A stretch of DNA of 33,738 bases from Rubripirellula sp. (GCA_029213145.1 JARGNK010000083.1:1-33738); one strand, 5' to 3'; shown: positions 9,236-18,674, numbered from the stretch's first letter. Translations and numbers: made by a program. The notes: a model not told the origin generated them from the sequence alone.

Positions 9236-10036
9236 CTATTCAAACCACTCAACGGCATTTCGGAACATCGCTAAACCATCGCCTTCGGCGGGCTGCTCGT
9301 CTCGTCGAGTCCAGCAAGGATGCTGCAGAGGATCAATGTGCCGCTCTGGATGGGGCATCAGCCCAAAAACACGTCCCGTTGCGTCACACACACCTGCGAC
9401 ATTGGCATCGGCGCCGTTCGGATTGTGAGGAAACGGCAAAATCTCCGACTTCACCCCACTCTGCTCTCCCTCGGTATACCGAATCGCCAAACGACCTTGC
9501 TCACGAAGTTGCTCAAGGACTTCGGCGTTCTCCGCGACAAATTTGCCTTCCGCGTGAGCCATCGGTAGGTACATATGCTTGATTCCCCGCAAAAACACGC
9601 AGGGAGACTCGTCAACGGCCAAATGCACCCAGCGATCTTCGAATCGTCCATGGTTATTCCATGTCAACGTCGCAGGTGCTCGGCCTGTTTGACCAACCCC
9701 TTCGGTTAACACGCCCAGTCGCATCAAAACCTGCATCCCATTACAGATTCCCAGAACCAATCGGTCGCCGGTTCCATGGACAAACGTATCAACCAGTTCC
9801 GCAAGATGCTCACGAAGCCGGGTAGCTAGGATTCGCCCGGCCGCAATGTCATCGCCGTAGCTGAAACCTCCAGGGATGCATAAAACCTGGTATCGGTCTT
9901 TGAGTGCGGGATTTTCGGCCAAGCGATTGACGTGAATCGGCTCAGCAATCGCTCCCGCTTTTTCGAAAGCGAACGCAGTTTCCTCGTCGCAGTTAGTCCC
10001 GGGTGCGCGAAGAATCAAAACACGAGGTGACGGCAT
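9236..10036 (-). CDS. purQ: phosphoribosylformylglycinamidine synthase subunit I (glutamine amidotransferase)
   Basis: Glutaminase subunit of FGAM synthase (step 4 of de novo purine synthesis), supplying ammonia to PurL. The 266-residue protein is a class I glutamine amidotransferase. RVLILRAPGTNCDEET is the N-terminal PurQ signature, CIPGGFSYGDDIAAGRI supplies the oxyanion region, LVLGICNGMQ carries the nucleophile Cys98, and MPHPERHIDP carries His229 and Glu231 of the triad. It is somewhat longer than the roughly 230-residue Bacillus-type PurQ, with an insert around residues 120-200 (NNHGRFEDRWVHL, HMYLPMAHAEGKFV). The ATG at 10036 is the natural start. purL and purS are not adjacent, so the gene appears to be monocistronic. 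Confidence 0.95.
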   Translation of the reverse strand: MPSPRVLILRAPGTNCDEETAFAFEKAGAIAEPIHVNRLAENPALKDRYQVLCIPGGFSYGDDIAAGRILATRLREHLAELVDTFVHGTGDRLVLGICNGMQVLMRLGVLTEGVGQTGRAPATLTWNNHGRFEDRWVHLAVDESPCVFLRGIKHMYLPMAHAEGKFVAENAEVLEQLREQGRLAIRYTEGEQSGVKSEILPFPHNPNGADANVAGVCDATGRVFGLMPHPERHIDPLQHPCWTRRDEQPAEGDGLAMFRNAVEWFE

Positions 10037-10169
10037 GCTGGCAGCACAACAATTACGGAGGCAAAGTCAGGATTTTAGACAGATGAACAGTCGTTGAGAA
10101 GCATCCTGGAAATCGCCCATTCCGCCATAATCGCAGGCTACCAGGAAAGAAATTGGATCCAATTCGGGC

Positions 10170-11618
10170 TCACGCTGGACTCTCCAGCTTGATTTGCAGG
10201 CGACCGTGCAACGCATCCCAACCAACGATCGTTCCACGCCCTCGCCAAACGTCACGACCAATTTGCTCGAATTCGTCTGCTAGCTCGTGAGGTACGTACA
10301 ACACCAACGGTAATGGCGGATCGGGATATCGAGCCCAAACGGCATATCCATCTTTGAACACATGCGGATCATCTTCCCCCGCATAAAGTAGACGCCGCTC
10401 GATCTCAGCCTCCAAATCAAAACTCAAACCTGTAATCGCCTCTGCCAATCCTTCCACCTGACTTCGATCCTCACGAACCGACCAGACGTGGTGCGCTGTC
10501 TCGCTAAATGTGATCTGGTCGGCACCCTCCATTGCGTCAGTTTCCATTCCGTCACTGCCACTTTCATCGAGCGATCGACGCGAGGTGGAAACCGCAGACA
10601 ACACATCCCTCGGCGATGCTTTCGTTTCGTTGGATCCGGTATGGTCCCCCGATGGCAGCACAAGCAGGGGAACCTCTTCTACCCAATCTGGCCAACGCGG
10701 AATATCGACTCGCAACGTCGTCGACCAAATCACTTCGTTATCAGACAGGTCTAGCGAATAAGCTGCGTCTGCCGGAATCGAGACATCGATAGGAAATCGA
10801 TGTTCTTTTCCGGCCGTTAGTGTTGTCGCCGCATGAACCGACTCGTGCGTGTCGACAAACGTGTGCCGATGCGTCGTGCGGTTGCTGCCACTGCCGCTGA
10901 CACATCGTTCACGAGCATGGAGGTGCAGATCGATCTCATTGATCGAAACATTTTTGCGGGGGCGAATCACTAGCTGGCCACTCGCGGTCTCCCCGGGCGA
11001 AACATGGGTCGCTGTAAAATCGACTCTCACGTCACCGAGCAAATACTTAGGCAAAAACTTTCTGAAGAACCACCAAACACCACCCAGCAACGGAATGATC
11101 AAAAGCAGCAATGCGAATCCACCAAAGGCAGAGAGCGTTAAACCAAAACCAACCAGAGCAACCGTTGCAAAAATGGAGACGAAGCATCCCACAATGCCTT
11201 TCATCTGAGCGGACTGCTCGGCCACTTGCGTCTCCTCCGGCCCACAAGATGCTACCACCTGAAATGGCTCGGATGCCTTTGGATCAAACGCCCAGGGAAT
11301 CTTGGCGCGCGCATCGACATAGTGATCCACGCTCAAGTAATAACCTTGAAACGATGGCGGCCATTGGGCAATTGGCAGCTCGAAACGATACTCCTGAGTT
11401 TCTCCTGCCTGCCATTGCCCATGAAATAAAATCGATGTCCCGGCAGTCTCAGAGGCGACATTGCCGCGGCCATGCGTTCGCCAAAGCGACTTGACCTCCA
11501 ACCCCTTGCAAGCCACATCCGCATCGACCTGAACCCGCACCACACCCGAGATCTTATCACCGCCCGCGTGCATCCCCTGCGGATCATCCAATACTATCGA
11601 GAGATCGCACTTGGCCAT
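10170..11618 (-). CDS. membrane protein with two arrestin-like domains (unknown function)
   Basis: A 482-residue protein I cannot name. Residues 4-122 look like an arrestin/Spo0M-like beta-sandwich: DLSIVLDDPQGMHAGGDKISGVVRV, later FELPIAQWPPSFQGYYLSVDHYVDA. Two hydrophobic helices follow (about 141-160 and 163-186). A second beta-rich domain with the same pattern covers 195-325: DVRVDFTATHVSPGETASGQLVIRP, then FPIDVSIPADAAYS and WSTTLRVDIPRW. An acidic Ser-rich linker leads to a C-terminal domain (390-482) ending in GTIVGWDALHGRLQIKLESP. The domain call comes from fold-like sequence pattern, not from a confident family match. Its start ATG at 11618 lies inside the preceding ATPase gene (35-bp overlap), so the two are co-expressed. 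Its topology would place both beta-domains on the same side of the membrane. Confidence 0.65.
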   Translation of the reverse strand: MAKCDLSIVLDDPQGMHAGGDKISGVVRVQVDADVACKGLEVKSLWRTHGRGNVASETAGTSILFHGQWQAGETQEYRFELPIAQWPPSFQGYYLSVDHYVDARAKIPWAFDPKASEPFQVVASCGPEETQVAEQSAQMKGIVGCFVSIFATVALVGFGLTLSAFGGFALLLLIIPLLGGVWWFFRKFLPKYLLGDVRVDFTATHVSPGETASGQLVIRPRKNVSINEIDLHLHARERCVSGSGSNRTTHRHTFVDTHESVHAATTLTAGKEHRFPIDVSIPADAAYSLDLSDNEVIWSTTLRVDIPRWPDWVEEVPLLVLPSGDHTGSNETKASPRDVLSAVSTSRRSLDESGSDGMETDAMEGADQITFSETAHHVWSVREDRSQVEGLAEAITGLSFDLEAEIERRLLYAGEDDPHVFKDGYAVWARYPDPPLPLVLYVPHELADEFEQIGRDVWRGRGTIVGWDALHGRLQIKLESPA

Positions 11619-12243
11619 GTTCTTTGACTTGTTTCTGAAGTTGCTCGTAAAGGTGATGCTCGATCGCCCGAATGTCGGTACCGAAACGCGACGCCAGCGA
11701 TTCCGCTGCTTTCAAAGATAACAACGGTACAGGGCCGGGGTGCAAACGAGACGCTTCGATTCGTCGGTTCAGAAGCTGGTAAATCAGACCGGGTGTATTG
11801 CCGACTCCGATCTCGACCGTCCACACACGATAACCAAATTTCTGTAACCCGTGCCGCAAGTCACGATGTGTCGCCAAAATCAACGGCAATCCTGAACGCC
11901 ATACCGACCGCCGCACGGCGCGAGGCAATCGCTGTGCCTCATCGATCAACACCGGATCCCCCATTGGAATTGCTGGACAAGGTTCATCCTCCGCAAGATA
12001 GACATAGCTCGATCGCGGTAAACGAGCCTGCAATGCCAACATGCGAGTCGTCTTACCACGGCCACAGTCTCCGATCAACTGAATTGCATGCTTGGGCTGA
12101 CTTACGTGCTCGATGATCGGATCGACATCCACAACCGCAAGCTCCGCTCGTTCCGCAGCAGACAATTCTCCAAATGGATTGCGACGCAAGTTAGAAGAAG
12201 CCCACGGCAACCAATGAAACTCGAGGGTTTGATTCGCGTGCAT
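11584..12243 (-). CDS. small P-loop (AAA-type) ATPase of unknown role
   Basis: A 219-residue predicted ATPase. From the ATG at 12243 the Walker A is GDCGRGKTT (58-66), preceded by IQLI. Walker B is DPVLIDEAQRLP, and LPLILATHRDL looks like a sensor-type strand. The N-terminal LPWASSNLRRNPFGELSAAERAEL resembles the lead-in of AAA ATPases of the ExeA/ORC type. An in-frame TTG at 12324 would add 27 residues; the ATG is preferred. About 50 bp upstream on the minus strand there is an A/T-rich TATATTAAA (12290-12298) that could be a -10 element. The stop overlaps the start of the arrestin-like membrane protein by 35 bp, which points to a functional pair. No helicase, transposition or secretion partners are seen nearby, so the target of the ATPase is unknown. 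Confidence 0.7.
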   Translation of the reverse strand: MHANQTLEFHWLPWASSNLRRNPFGELSAAERAELAVVDVDPIIEHVSQPKHAIQLIGDCGRGKTTRMLALQARLPRSSYVYLAEDEPCPAIPMGDPVLIDEAQRLPRAVRRSVWRSGLPLILATHRDLRHGLQKFGYRVWTVEIGVGNTPGLIYQLLNRRIEASRLHPGPVPLLSLKAAESLASRFGTDIRAIEHHLYEQLQKQVKEHGQVRSLDSIG

Positions 12244-12545
12244 ACCGGTTGGCCAAGCCAATTCGAGACGTTTCAAAGCTGCGCAATAGTTTAATATAAG
12301 GGACCGCCGGTAGCAGGTCAGCAAAGCAACTGGCTCGTTTGAGTTAAATCAACCGAAGGCCTCACTTCTAACGCATGAATCAACACCCCTGTCGACTTTT
12401 TCAAGACTACACAGGAAACGCCTATGTGATTGAATTGGAAACGAATCAATTTCCACTGTCCTCCCTGCGACGATAAATTTCCCAATGAACGACAAGTGAC
12501 TGTCGCTCCATCACGAACAACTCATGTTGCTTGAAGCCACGAAAA

Positions 12546-13001
12546 ATGACGCACGCTTTCAATCATCGATCTGAGCGTTCCAAGGTATACCCGACCAAAA
12601 TCGATCTTTGGATTGCCGCGATGCTTTTGATCGCACCATTGACCAGCCTAACCCTGGGGCTCTACATGCTTGCTGAAGGTAATTCAAAAGATGCCGCGAT
12701 CTTGTTCGGCGTCGCTTTGATTGTGTGTTTGATATCCGCAGCCTTGACATTGCCATGCCGATACACAATCGAAAAACAAACGTTGCACATTCGCTGCGGC
12801 ATCATTCGCTTGAGGGTCCCACTGACCGACATCGAACAAATCGACAAATCGAGCAGTTGGTTGAATGGTCCGGCACTTTCGCTGAAACGTGTTTTGGTAA
12901 CGGCCAATGGGAAAGCTTATTTGATCTCCCCCAATGACCGGGATGAGTTCATTACCGACCTTGAGAATGCGGTCGCGCAGACGCTTCAAAAGCCTGGGTA
13001 A
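12546..13001 (+). CDS. bacterial PH-domain membrane protein (bPH_4/YyaB-like, formerly DUF1200)
   Basis: A 151-residue protein with two hydrophobic helices, IDLWIAAMLLIAPLTSLTLG and AAILFGVALIVCLISAALT, followed by a small beta-rich domain. In that domain the order YTIEKQTLHIRCGIIRLRVPLTDIEQI, PALSLKRVLV, YLISPNDRDEFI is the pattern of YyaB-like bacterial PH domains. The family is widespread and has no assigned activity. The in-frame TTG at 12531 is possible, but ATG 12546 puts the family start (YPTKIDLW) about 15 residues in, and a GAAG lies about 10 bp upstream. It stands alone between the ATPase pair and the methyltransferase, so context gives no help. Confidence 0.8.
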   Translation: MTHAFNHRSERSKVYPTKIDLWIAAMLLIAPLTSLTLGLYMLAEGNSKDAAILFGVALIVCLISAALTLPCRYTIEKQTLHIRCGIIRLRVPLTDIEQIDKSSSWLNGPALSLKRVLVTANGKAYLISPNDRDEFITDLENAVAQTLQKPG

Positions 13002-13107
13002 TTGAATCACCACCGGGAGGCATCCCATAAGCACCCGGCCGATCTTATCAGAACCACGCAATTGCAGCCGGACTGATCGGTTCCATCCGAAGGGGCAGCG
13101 AGCAAGC

Positions 13108-13920
13108 CTACTGACGGGTGAACAGGTACTCGTTGCAGCCCCAGCCGTTACCGACCGTTTTCAATTTCTCTAAAATAAACCCCCGCTGACGAAGCGGTTC
13201 AATGATTTGCTCTGGCTCGGCGACCTCGAATGGCAGCCCACCAACCCAATCCACCCAATCATGCCACGCTGACATACCCCGGTCCGCTTTCTTCGCTCGC
13301 CAATCACGACGAGGCGAAGGATTTTTAAAACGCAGCAATCGCGCGACTGCAAACTTCAGTTCGTAGTACGACGCGACCAAAACCACGAGCCCAGGACGCA
13401 ACCAAGACGGCAAACGGTTGTAGTTTTGCTTGATTCGCAACCACCGCCGGCTAGCTCCACCCTGATCGTTGTAAATCGAGATCAAGAAGTGACCACCAAC
13501 GCGAGTTCTTTCCGACGCCAATGCAATCGCGTCCTGCATCGCTCCGGTATGATGCAAAACTCCCCACGAATAGACATAATCTCCTTGCCCGAGCGACCCC
13601 AAAAAAGAGGCATCGAGGACCGAGCCTTGCTGAATATTCCATACTGGTGATTTCGCTGCATAGTTTTCACGAAGAAATTCAGTGCATTGAACCGATTCCA
13701 TATCGAAATCGATTGATGTCACCTCGGCACCCAGCTGATGTGCGGCAAGAGAAAACAATCCACTGCCACAACCAAGATCGATAAAACACTTTCCTTCCAT
13801 TGACTCAACTCCCAGCGTTTGCCGCAGCGACTCTACCGCGCGCTCAATCCGCTGCTGATCGAGAGAGGCTAAGAATGCCTTCCAGTTTTTCCCAAATTCG
13901 AATCGATCGGTTTCTGACAT
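13108..13920 (-). CDS. class I SAM-dependent methyltransferase
   Basis: A 270-residue predicted methyltransferase with a Rossmann fold. Motif I is CFIDLGCGSGLFSLAA (45-60), the acidic end of beta-2 is EVTSIDFDMESV, and motif post-II/IV is GDYVYSWGVLHHTGAM, as in UbiG-type and Methyltransf_11/25 enzymes. HH in the VLHHTG loop is common in this group. The C-terminal third (from about residue 175) has a hydrophobic stretch, WLRPGLVVLVASYYELKFAV, and a Trp-rich segment, SAWHDWVDWVGGLPFEV, often seen in methyltransferases acting on lipids or glycoconjugates. That substrate guess is inference only. The start ATG is at 13920 and the gene is monocistronic, with a 250-bp region to the divergent propeller gene. 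Confidence 0.85.
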   Translation of the reverse strand: MSETDRFEFGKNWKAFLASLDQQRIERAVESLRQTLGVESMEGKCFIDLGCGSGLFSLAAHQLGAEVTSIDFDMESVQCTEFLRENYAAKSPVWNIQQGSVLDASFLGSLGQGDYVYSWGVLHHTGAMQDAIALASERTRVGGHFLISIYNDQGGASRRWLRIKQNYNRLPSWLRPGLVVLVASYYELKFAVARLLRFKNPSPRRDWRAKKADRGMSAWHDWVDWVGGLPFEVAEPEQIIEPLRQRGFILEKLKTVGNGWGCNEYLFTRQ

Positions 13921-14170
13921 GATCGAAGAATTTTAACGTGTATCGATGTAGTCCGGGAATCGGTCGATGAAAACTCCTCGATCGCTATCTCAAAACCAAT
14001 TTCACTTCCCCCCGTCATGTAACAATTTTGCGGTCGCAGGATAATTCTTGTGTTCACTGACGCGCCGACTAATAATTTGGGCCCACCGAATCTCTGATTC
14101 GAGTTGAAGAACCCGCCGATCAATCCTGCTTCTCCCCTTCCCTTCCCCTTCACACCCTTCCCCTCCCACC

Positions 14171-15256
14171 ATGACCCAGCCCACCAATCGGCGTCGTTTC
14201 TTGAAATCCTCGGCCGCCGCAGTTACAATCGGACCCGGCATCATCACCAGCAAACGCTCTGCTGCGCAAGGCGTTGTTGGCGATGGAGATTTCAAGTTCC
14301 GCTGCGAGCATCAATTCCCGCAGTTACCGAAGCAATACACTTGGCAAACAACCCATAATGTTGCGGTCGACCCAGACAATAATCTCTCTGTCATTCACGA
14401 GGGTACGCAGGAACAAAGCGACCACCCTTCAATTTTTGTTTTTGACTCCGACGGCAAGTTCATTCGCGCAATGGGCGAACAATTTCAGGGTGGTGGTCAC
14501 GGCTTGGAAGTCCATGTTGAGAATGGCACCCCGTTCTTGTATGTCACCGCGTACCAGCACTTAAAAACATTTGCCAAATTGACTCTCGAGGGCGAAACCG
14601 TCTGGCAAAAACATGCGCCGATGAATAGCGGCCATTACGCCAAGGGCGAGGCAAGCCAACCGAAAAAAGTATGGGGACGTGATCGCTTCATGCCAACGAA
14701 CTTTGCATTCTTGCCCGACAACACCTTCTTGGTCGCTGATGGGTATGGATCGTATTACATCCATCACTATGATTCGGATGGGAATTGGCTGAAGAGCTTC
14801 GGCGGTGCTGGTCAGGGCGAGGGTACTTTTAGCCTTCCTCACGGGCTTTGGGTCGACACGCGTCCGGGCGGTGAACCAGAAATCGTGGTTGCTGACCGCG
14901 CTCATAACGCGATTCAGGTACTCACACTCGAAGGGACATACAAAAAAACAGTCGATGGCTTCGGCTTGCCCGCGAATATTGACACGATGGGCGATTTGAT
15001 GCTCGTCCCCGAACTAGTCGCATGCGTCTCTCTATTGGATCGTGATCATAAAACAATTGCGACAATCGGCGCTGATCAACAACGGATCTTGGAAGACAAG
15101 CAAACATCAAAAGGATTTACAATTCGGACCGACGAAAACCGTTGGCAGCAAGGAAAGTTTGTCCATCCCCACGATGCTTGCTTTGATCTTAATGGCGATA
15201 TCTATGTCGCTGAGTGGGTCGCTACCGGACGGATCACAAAATTGACTCGAGTCTAA
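14171..15256 (+). CDS. Tat-exported NHL-repeat/6-bladed beta-propeller protein
   Basis: A 361-residue exported protein. The N-terminus TNRRRFLKSSAAAVTIG is a twin-arginine signal (RRRFLK, residues 7-12) with the hydrophobic segment behind it. The mature part is built of NHL-like beta-propeller repeats of about 40-50 residues, each with a pattern such as VAVDPDNNLSVI, IFVFDSDGKFIRAMGE, NFAFLPDNTFLVADGYGS, HHYDSDGNWLKSFGGAGQGEG and LPHGLWVDT. Such peptidyl-glycine-lyase-type propellers (DUF-less 6-bladed TolB-like group) are numerous in planctomycetes; the substrate is unknown. There is no purine-rich Shine-Dalgarno. The 40 bases before the start are almost entirely pyrimidine. The gene stands alone between a divergent methyltransferase and a convergent phosphatase gene. 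Confidence 0.85.
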   Translation: MTQPTNRRRFLKSSAAAVTIGPGIITSKRSAAQGVVGDGDFKFRCEHQFPQLPKQYTWQTTHNVAVDPDNNLSVIHEGTQEQSDHPSIFVFDSDGKFIRAMGEQFQGGGHGLEVHVENGTPFLYVTAYQHLKTFAKLTLEGETVWQKHAPMNSGHYAKGEASQPKKVWGRDRFMPTNFAFLPDNTFLVADGYGSYYIHHYDSDGNWLKSFGGAGQGEGTFSLPHGLWVDTRPGGEPEIVVADRAHNAIQVLTLEGTYKKTVDGFGLPANIDTMGDLMLVPELVACVSLLDRDHKTIATIGADQQRILEDKQTSKGFTIRTDENRWQQGKFVHPHDACFDLNGDIYVAEWVATGRITKLTRV

Positions 15257-15368
15257 GCTCGCACAACGTCGAGCACCGACGGGAAATGCGACTGCAGATT
15301 GCGGTCGACGATGACATGCTGGCACATTCAATCCTGGCACATCGCGGCAACAACGTTGCTGCCCACGA

Positions 15369-16292
15369 CTACCCATCTGATTCCGACTTCGCGCCGCCGT
15401 GGTGCTCAATCTGTGTAGTGCGCAGACTGACCGGATCGGGACACGCGATCACCACGGTGATGTTGTCTTCACCACCCTGTTGATTTGCCAACGCGATTAA
15501 TTCTTCACAAGCTTGGGCCGGTGAGTTCGATGCATCGACAACCGCTGCCAGTGTTTCATGATCGATATACCGATAAAGCCCGTCGCTACACAGGACAACA
15601 GAATCACCCACTTTCAAATCAACACGATGGACTTCCGCAATGATGTCGCCATCGGCATTGCCCCCCAGCACATTCCATAGCACATTGCTCCACTTGCTGC
15701 TGGCCTCCTCTTCTGGCTTCATTCCACCGGCCTCAACCATCTGATGAGCCAGGGTGTGATCCGTGGTAATCTGCTCCGCTTTTCCATCACGAATCAGATA
15801 GCATCGACTGTCGCCCGCGTGGACGACATACATCCTTGAGCCAACAAGGTGTGCCATCGTCAAAGTTGTTCCCATTCCACGGCGATCACGATGCCGAGCC
15901 GATTCACGTAGGATCCGCTGGTGTGCATCTTTGAGCAGATCTTTCAAGTCATTGATAAATGCACTCTCGCGTTGCTCGTCCTCTTCGTGTTGCGAGTACC
16001 AGTGAATACTATTCAGCAGCCGACGGACCAGATATTGGATCGCCAATTGGCTCGCCTTCTCGCCCGCCGCATGACCTCCCATGCCATCCGCAACCAACAA
16101 GATTTCACTCTGCAAATTCCCGAATACTTGTTGCTCAAAATTCAAGGATGTCGAATCCACCAACATCGACTTTTTCAACTGCGCAATCAAAAACTGGTCC
16201 TGATTCGTTTCGCGTACCCGCCCTTGGTTCGTTGCGCCGGCCGAAATAAGCGTCGCGTCATCGGAAAATGACAAATCATCCCTGTGTTTCAA
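15369..16292 (-). CDS. PP2C-family serine/threonine protein phosphatase
   Basis: Metal-dependent phosphatase (PPM/PP2C) that reverses Ser/Thr phosphorylation, cytosolic. All PP2C landmarks are present: GATNQGRVRETNQDQFL, LVADGMGGHAAGEKAS with the metal Asp, GMGTTLTM, VVHAGDSRCYLIRDG, LCSDGLYRYID and GGEDNITVVI with the last metal Asp. A segment between the first two motifs (about 20 residues) is longer than usual. The open frame reaches back to a TTG at 16388 (339 aa). I chose the TTG at 16292 (307 aa) because AGGAA sits 8 bp upstream of it and the extra 32 residues are not part of the domain; either start is possible. The gene lies downstream of the sulfatase on the same strand (27 bp from the longer start). 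A linked function is not obvious. No partner kinase is in the window. Confidence 0.9.
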   Translation of the reverse strand: MKHRDDLSFSDDATLISAGATNQGRVRETNQDQFLIAQLKKSMLVDSTSLNFEQQVFGNLQSEILLVADGMGGHAAGEKASQLAIQYLVRRLLNSIHWYSQHEEDEQRESAFINDLKDLLKDAHQRILRESARHRDRRGMGTTLTMAHLVGSRMYVVHAGDSRCYLIRDGKAEQITTDHTLAHQMVEAGGMKPEEEASSKWSNVLWNVLGGNADGDIIAEVHRVDLKVGDSVVLCSDGLYRYIDHETLAAVVDASNSPAQACEELIALANQQGGEDNITVVIACPDPVSLRTTQIEHHGGAKSESDG

Positions 16293-16415
16293 TGTTTGGT
16301 TCCTGAATGAATGCAGTGGGGATCGAGAGTAACTGAAGCGATCCGAGTCTTTAATTCTGTTGTACCATTCTGAGAACCGCTTTAACAATCACTTGAAACT
16401 CCATCGAAAAAATGC

Positions 16416-18287
16416 TCATTCCACGTTGGCGGACTGTTCCGCAGCATTCGCATCAGGTGAGGTGATATTGACGACACGTTCGGGGAAGGACGGTGAATGA
16501 ATCTCGTGAATCTTGCCGTTTCGACTCTCCACAACATAAACCCCGCCGATCCTCGCTTTAAACGTCGACGAATCGCCTACCGGTATTTGCCTTTTTCTGC
16601 CGCGGCGTCCTTGCGAGGTGATTGGATACACCATCAACTCAGAGTCGCTCCGGTTAGCAAACGTCAGATCCACCCGTTGACGATTAGGACTGGGATTGGA
16701 ATGGACGGACGGAATGAGTGACAAGGGCCGCCGAGGATGAGACTCAAGCAACTGCATGGTAAGCCGATCAATTAAATCCTCATTACCGCTCCTCGCCAAA
16801 TTCTCCGACTCGGCCGGATCTACGTCGTGATCATAGAGTTCCAGCGATTTCACCTCACCGGAGCCAAAGTCACGCCACTCCACGAAACGGTACTGTTTGG
16901 TGCGAATGGCATACCCCATATATTCGCTGCCCTCAGCGGGTCGGAAATATTGACTGTAGGCCGCGGTTTGGTGTTCTTCGTCAGGGTTTGCCAGAACCTG
17001 CATCAGACTCTCTCCGTCAACAAAATCAGGTGTTGCGATCCCAGCCAGATCACAGAGCGTGGGAAACAAATCCAAGAGCTCAGTCAATTCATCCGTTGAC
17101 GTCCCAACTCTCGGCAGGGACGGCGCCGAGATGATCAGTGGGACACGAGTATCAATCTCATAGTTGGTCATTTTCCCCCATCCATTGAACTCACCGAGCT
17201 TCCATCCATGATCACTCCACAAAACGACAATGGTATTGTCACGCAGGCCGGCCTGTTGCAACGCATCAAGTAGACGACCGATCTGCGCATCGACGTACGA
17301 GATGCACGAGTAGTACGCATGCATCAAGTGCCGAGCTTGCTCTCCCTCGACTCGTTTTTCATCCCACGGCTTGGGAAAGTTAATCAGATCGACGTAGTGG
17401 GTTAGTTCATAACTATTGGACAGAGCGTAGGCGGGAGTCTCGGTGGTCACCTTTCCATCCAACACAACTGGCAATAAATCGGGGTCATGTAAGTCCCAGT
17501 ATTTTTTTGGCGCGATCCAAGCGAGATGAGGCCGGATATAACCCATCGCCAAGAAAAATGGCTGATCCGACTTGGCGAGTCGCTTCAGATCCTCAATGGC
17601 CATATCTGTCCGTGCACCATCGATTAGTTCGGAATCGCCGACATCTGGGGCAGCTGTACTCGGACCACGTAAACTTCGCTTACGCCAATCGTTTGGCATC
17701 AATCCCCGCTGTGCCTCAGCAATCAGTTGATTAGTGCCCTCCGGATAAGGACTTTCCAATCGCGGCGTGTTCCGAATTGGTTCACTCCAAGATTGCGGGT
17801 CTGGCGTGGGATTGTGAAAAATCTTCCCGTGACTAACGGCGGTGTAGCCATGGGACCGAAACCACTGCGGCAACGTCACGGCTGCCGGCATGGCCTCTCG
17901 GAAATGGATTGGAAGCGTCCAAACCCCAAGCTTGTCCGGCCGCAATCCTGTCATCAAACTCGCCCGAGATGGGTTGCATACAGCAACCTGGCAATACGCT
18001 CGATCAAAGCGAACGCCGGCCTGAGCCAAGCGGTCAATATTGGGAGTAATCGCGCGAGCGTCTCCGTAGCAACCTATGGAAGGCCGCAAGTCATCTACCG
18101 CGATAAACAACACGTTGGGATGACGTTCATCACGGTTAGTAATCTCTTTTGAGTCCTGGGAGATAGCAACCGGAGCGATGAGGATCAGTACGAGCAAAAA
18201 TGTGAAGGTTCGAAACACTGTTTTCAAATCTCCTCGCAAAAGTGAATCCCATGAATTTAAATGACGGTTCCGCGGAAACCAAATCAT
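16416..18287 (-). CDS. secreted sulfatase, iduronate-2-sulfatase-like
   Basis: Type I (S1) formylglycine-dependent sulfatase hydrolysing sulfate esters, probably of a sulfated polysaccharide, outside the cytoplasm. 623 aa from ATG 18287. It has a hydrophobic signal segment TFLLVLILIAPVAIS (29-43), then NVLFIAVDDLRPSIGCYG with the metal Asp pair. VCNPSRAS carries the modifiable Cys104 (C-x-P-S-R). HGKIFHN, YIRPHLAW and LWSDHGWKLGEF are all intact, so it should be active once a formylglycine-generating enzyme (not in this window) acts on it. DLRPSIGCYG, IRPHLAW and the C-terminal LELYDHDVDPAESENLA place it near iduronate-2-sulfatase-like (S1_7-type) enzymes. The start is uncertain: a GAGGAG stands just upstream of an in-frame TTG (18227) and GTG (18218) that would give a more normal signal peptide. 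Confidence 0.92.
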   Translation of the reverse strand: MIWFPRNRHLNSWDSLLRGDLKTVFRTFTFLLVLILIAPVAISQDSKEITNRDERHPNVLFIAVDDLRPSIGCYGDARAITPNIDRLAQAGVRFDRAYCQVAVCNPSRASLMTGLRPDKLGVWTLPIHFREAMPAAVTLPQWFRSHGYTAVSHGKIFHNPTPDPQSWSEPIRNTPRLESPYPEGTNQLIAEAQRGLMPNDWRKRSLRGPSTAAPDVGDSELIDGARTDMAIEDLKRLAKSDQPFFLAMGYIRPHLAWIAPKKYWDLHDPDLLPVVLDGKVTTETPAYALSNSYELTHYVDLINFPKPWDEKRVEGEQARHLMHAYYSCISYVDAQIGRLLDALQQAGLRDNTIVVLWSDHGWKLGEFNGWGKMTNYEIDTRVPLIISAPSLPRVGTSTDELTELLDLFPTLCDLAGIATPDFVDGESLMQVLANPDEEHQTAAYSQYFRPAEGSEYMGYAIRTKQYRFVEWRDFGSGEVKSLELYDHDVDPAESENLARSGNEDLIDRLTMQLLESHPRRPLSLIPSVHSNPSPNRQRVDLTFANRSDSELMVYPITSQGRRGRKRQIPVGDSSTFKARIGGVYVVESRNGKIHEIHSPSFPERVVNITSPDANAAEQSANVE

Positions 18288-18609
18288 TGATCAACAGATT
18301 ACCAGGATCTTCCCAAGCCAAGCTCACTTAACCGAATTCACCCGCGATCCCAAGCCACACAGAACCGAAAAGGAGACTTAAGCTGGAACTCAAGTGTGCC
18401 GAGCTCAACTTTTTCAAACGATGTAGTGGCATCTGCATGACTCCGTTTCCGCCAATCACTGATAAGTTTGTCTGAGACCAAAATGTGTGGGCAACAAAAC
18501 TGAAATGCAACACCGCAAGGACTCGCCGTGATTCATTGAACACGTACTTTCCAAAGATCAAATCCAAAGCAAGCTGTTTTTCACCGCCGAACCGATAGGG
18601 AGATCGGCA

Positions 18610-18632
18610 TTCTCTCCATAAAGCGGAGAGAA
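18610..18632. repeat. inverted repeat, 8-bp stem / 7-nt loop
   Basis: ttctctcc-ataaagc-ggagagaa is a perfect 8-bp stem. It could be a hairpin in a leader transcript of either flanking gene or an operator. Nothing T-rich follows on either strand, so a terminator is unlikely. Confidence 0.45.
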
Positions 18633-18674
18633 ATGAGATCGCAAGACTTCGATCATTTACATTTCCAGACACTT

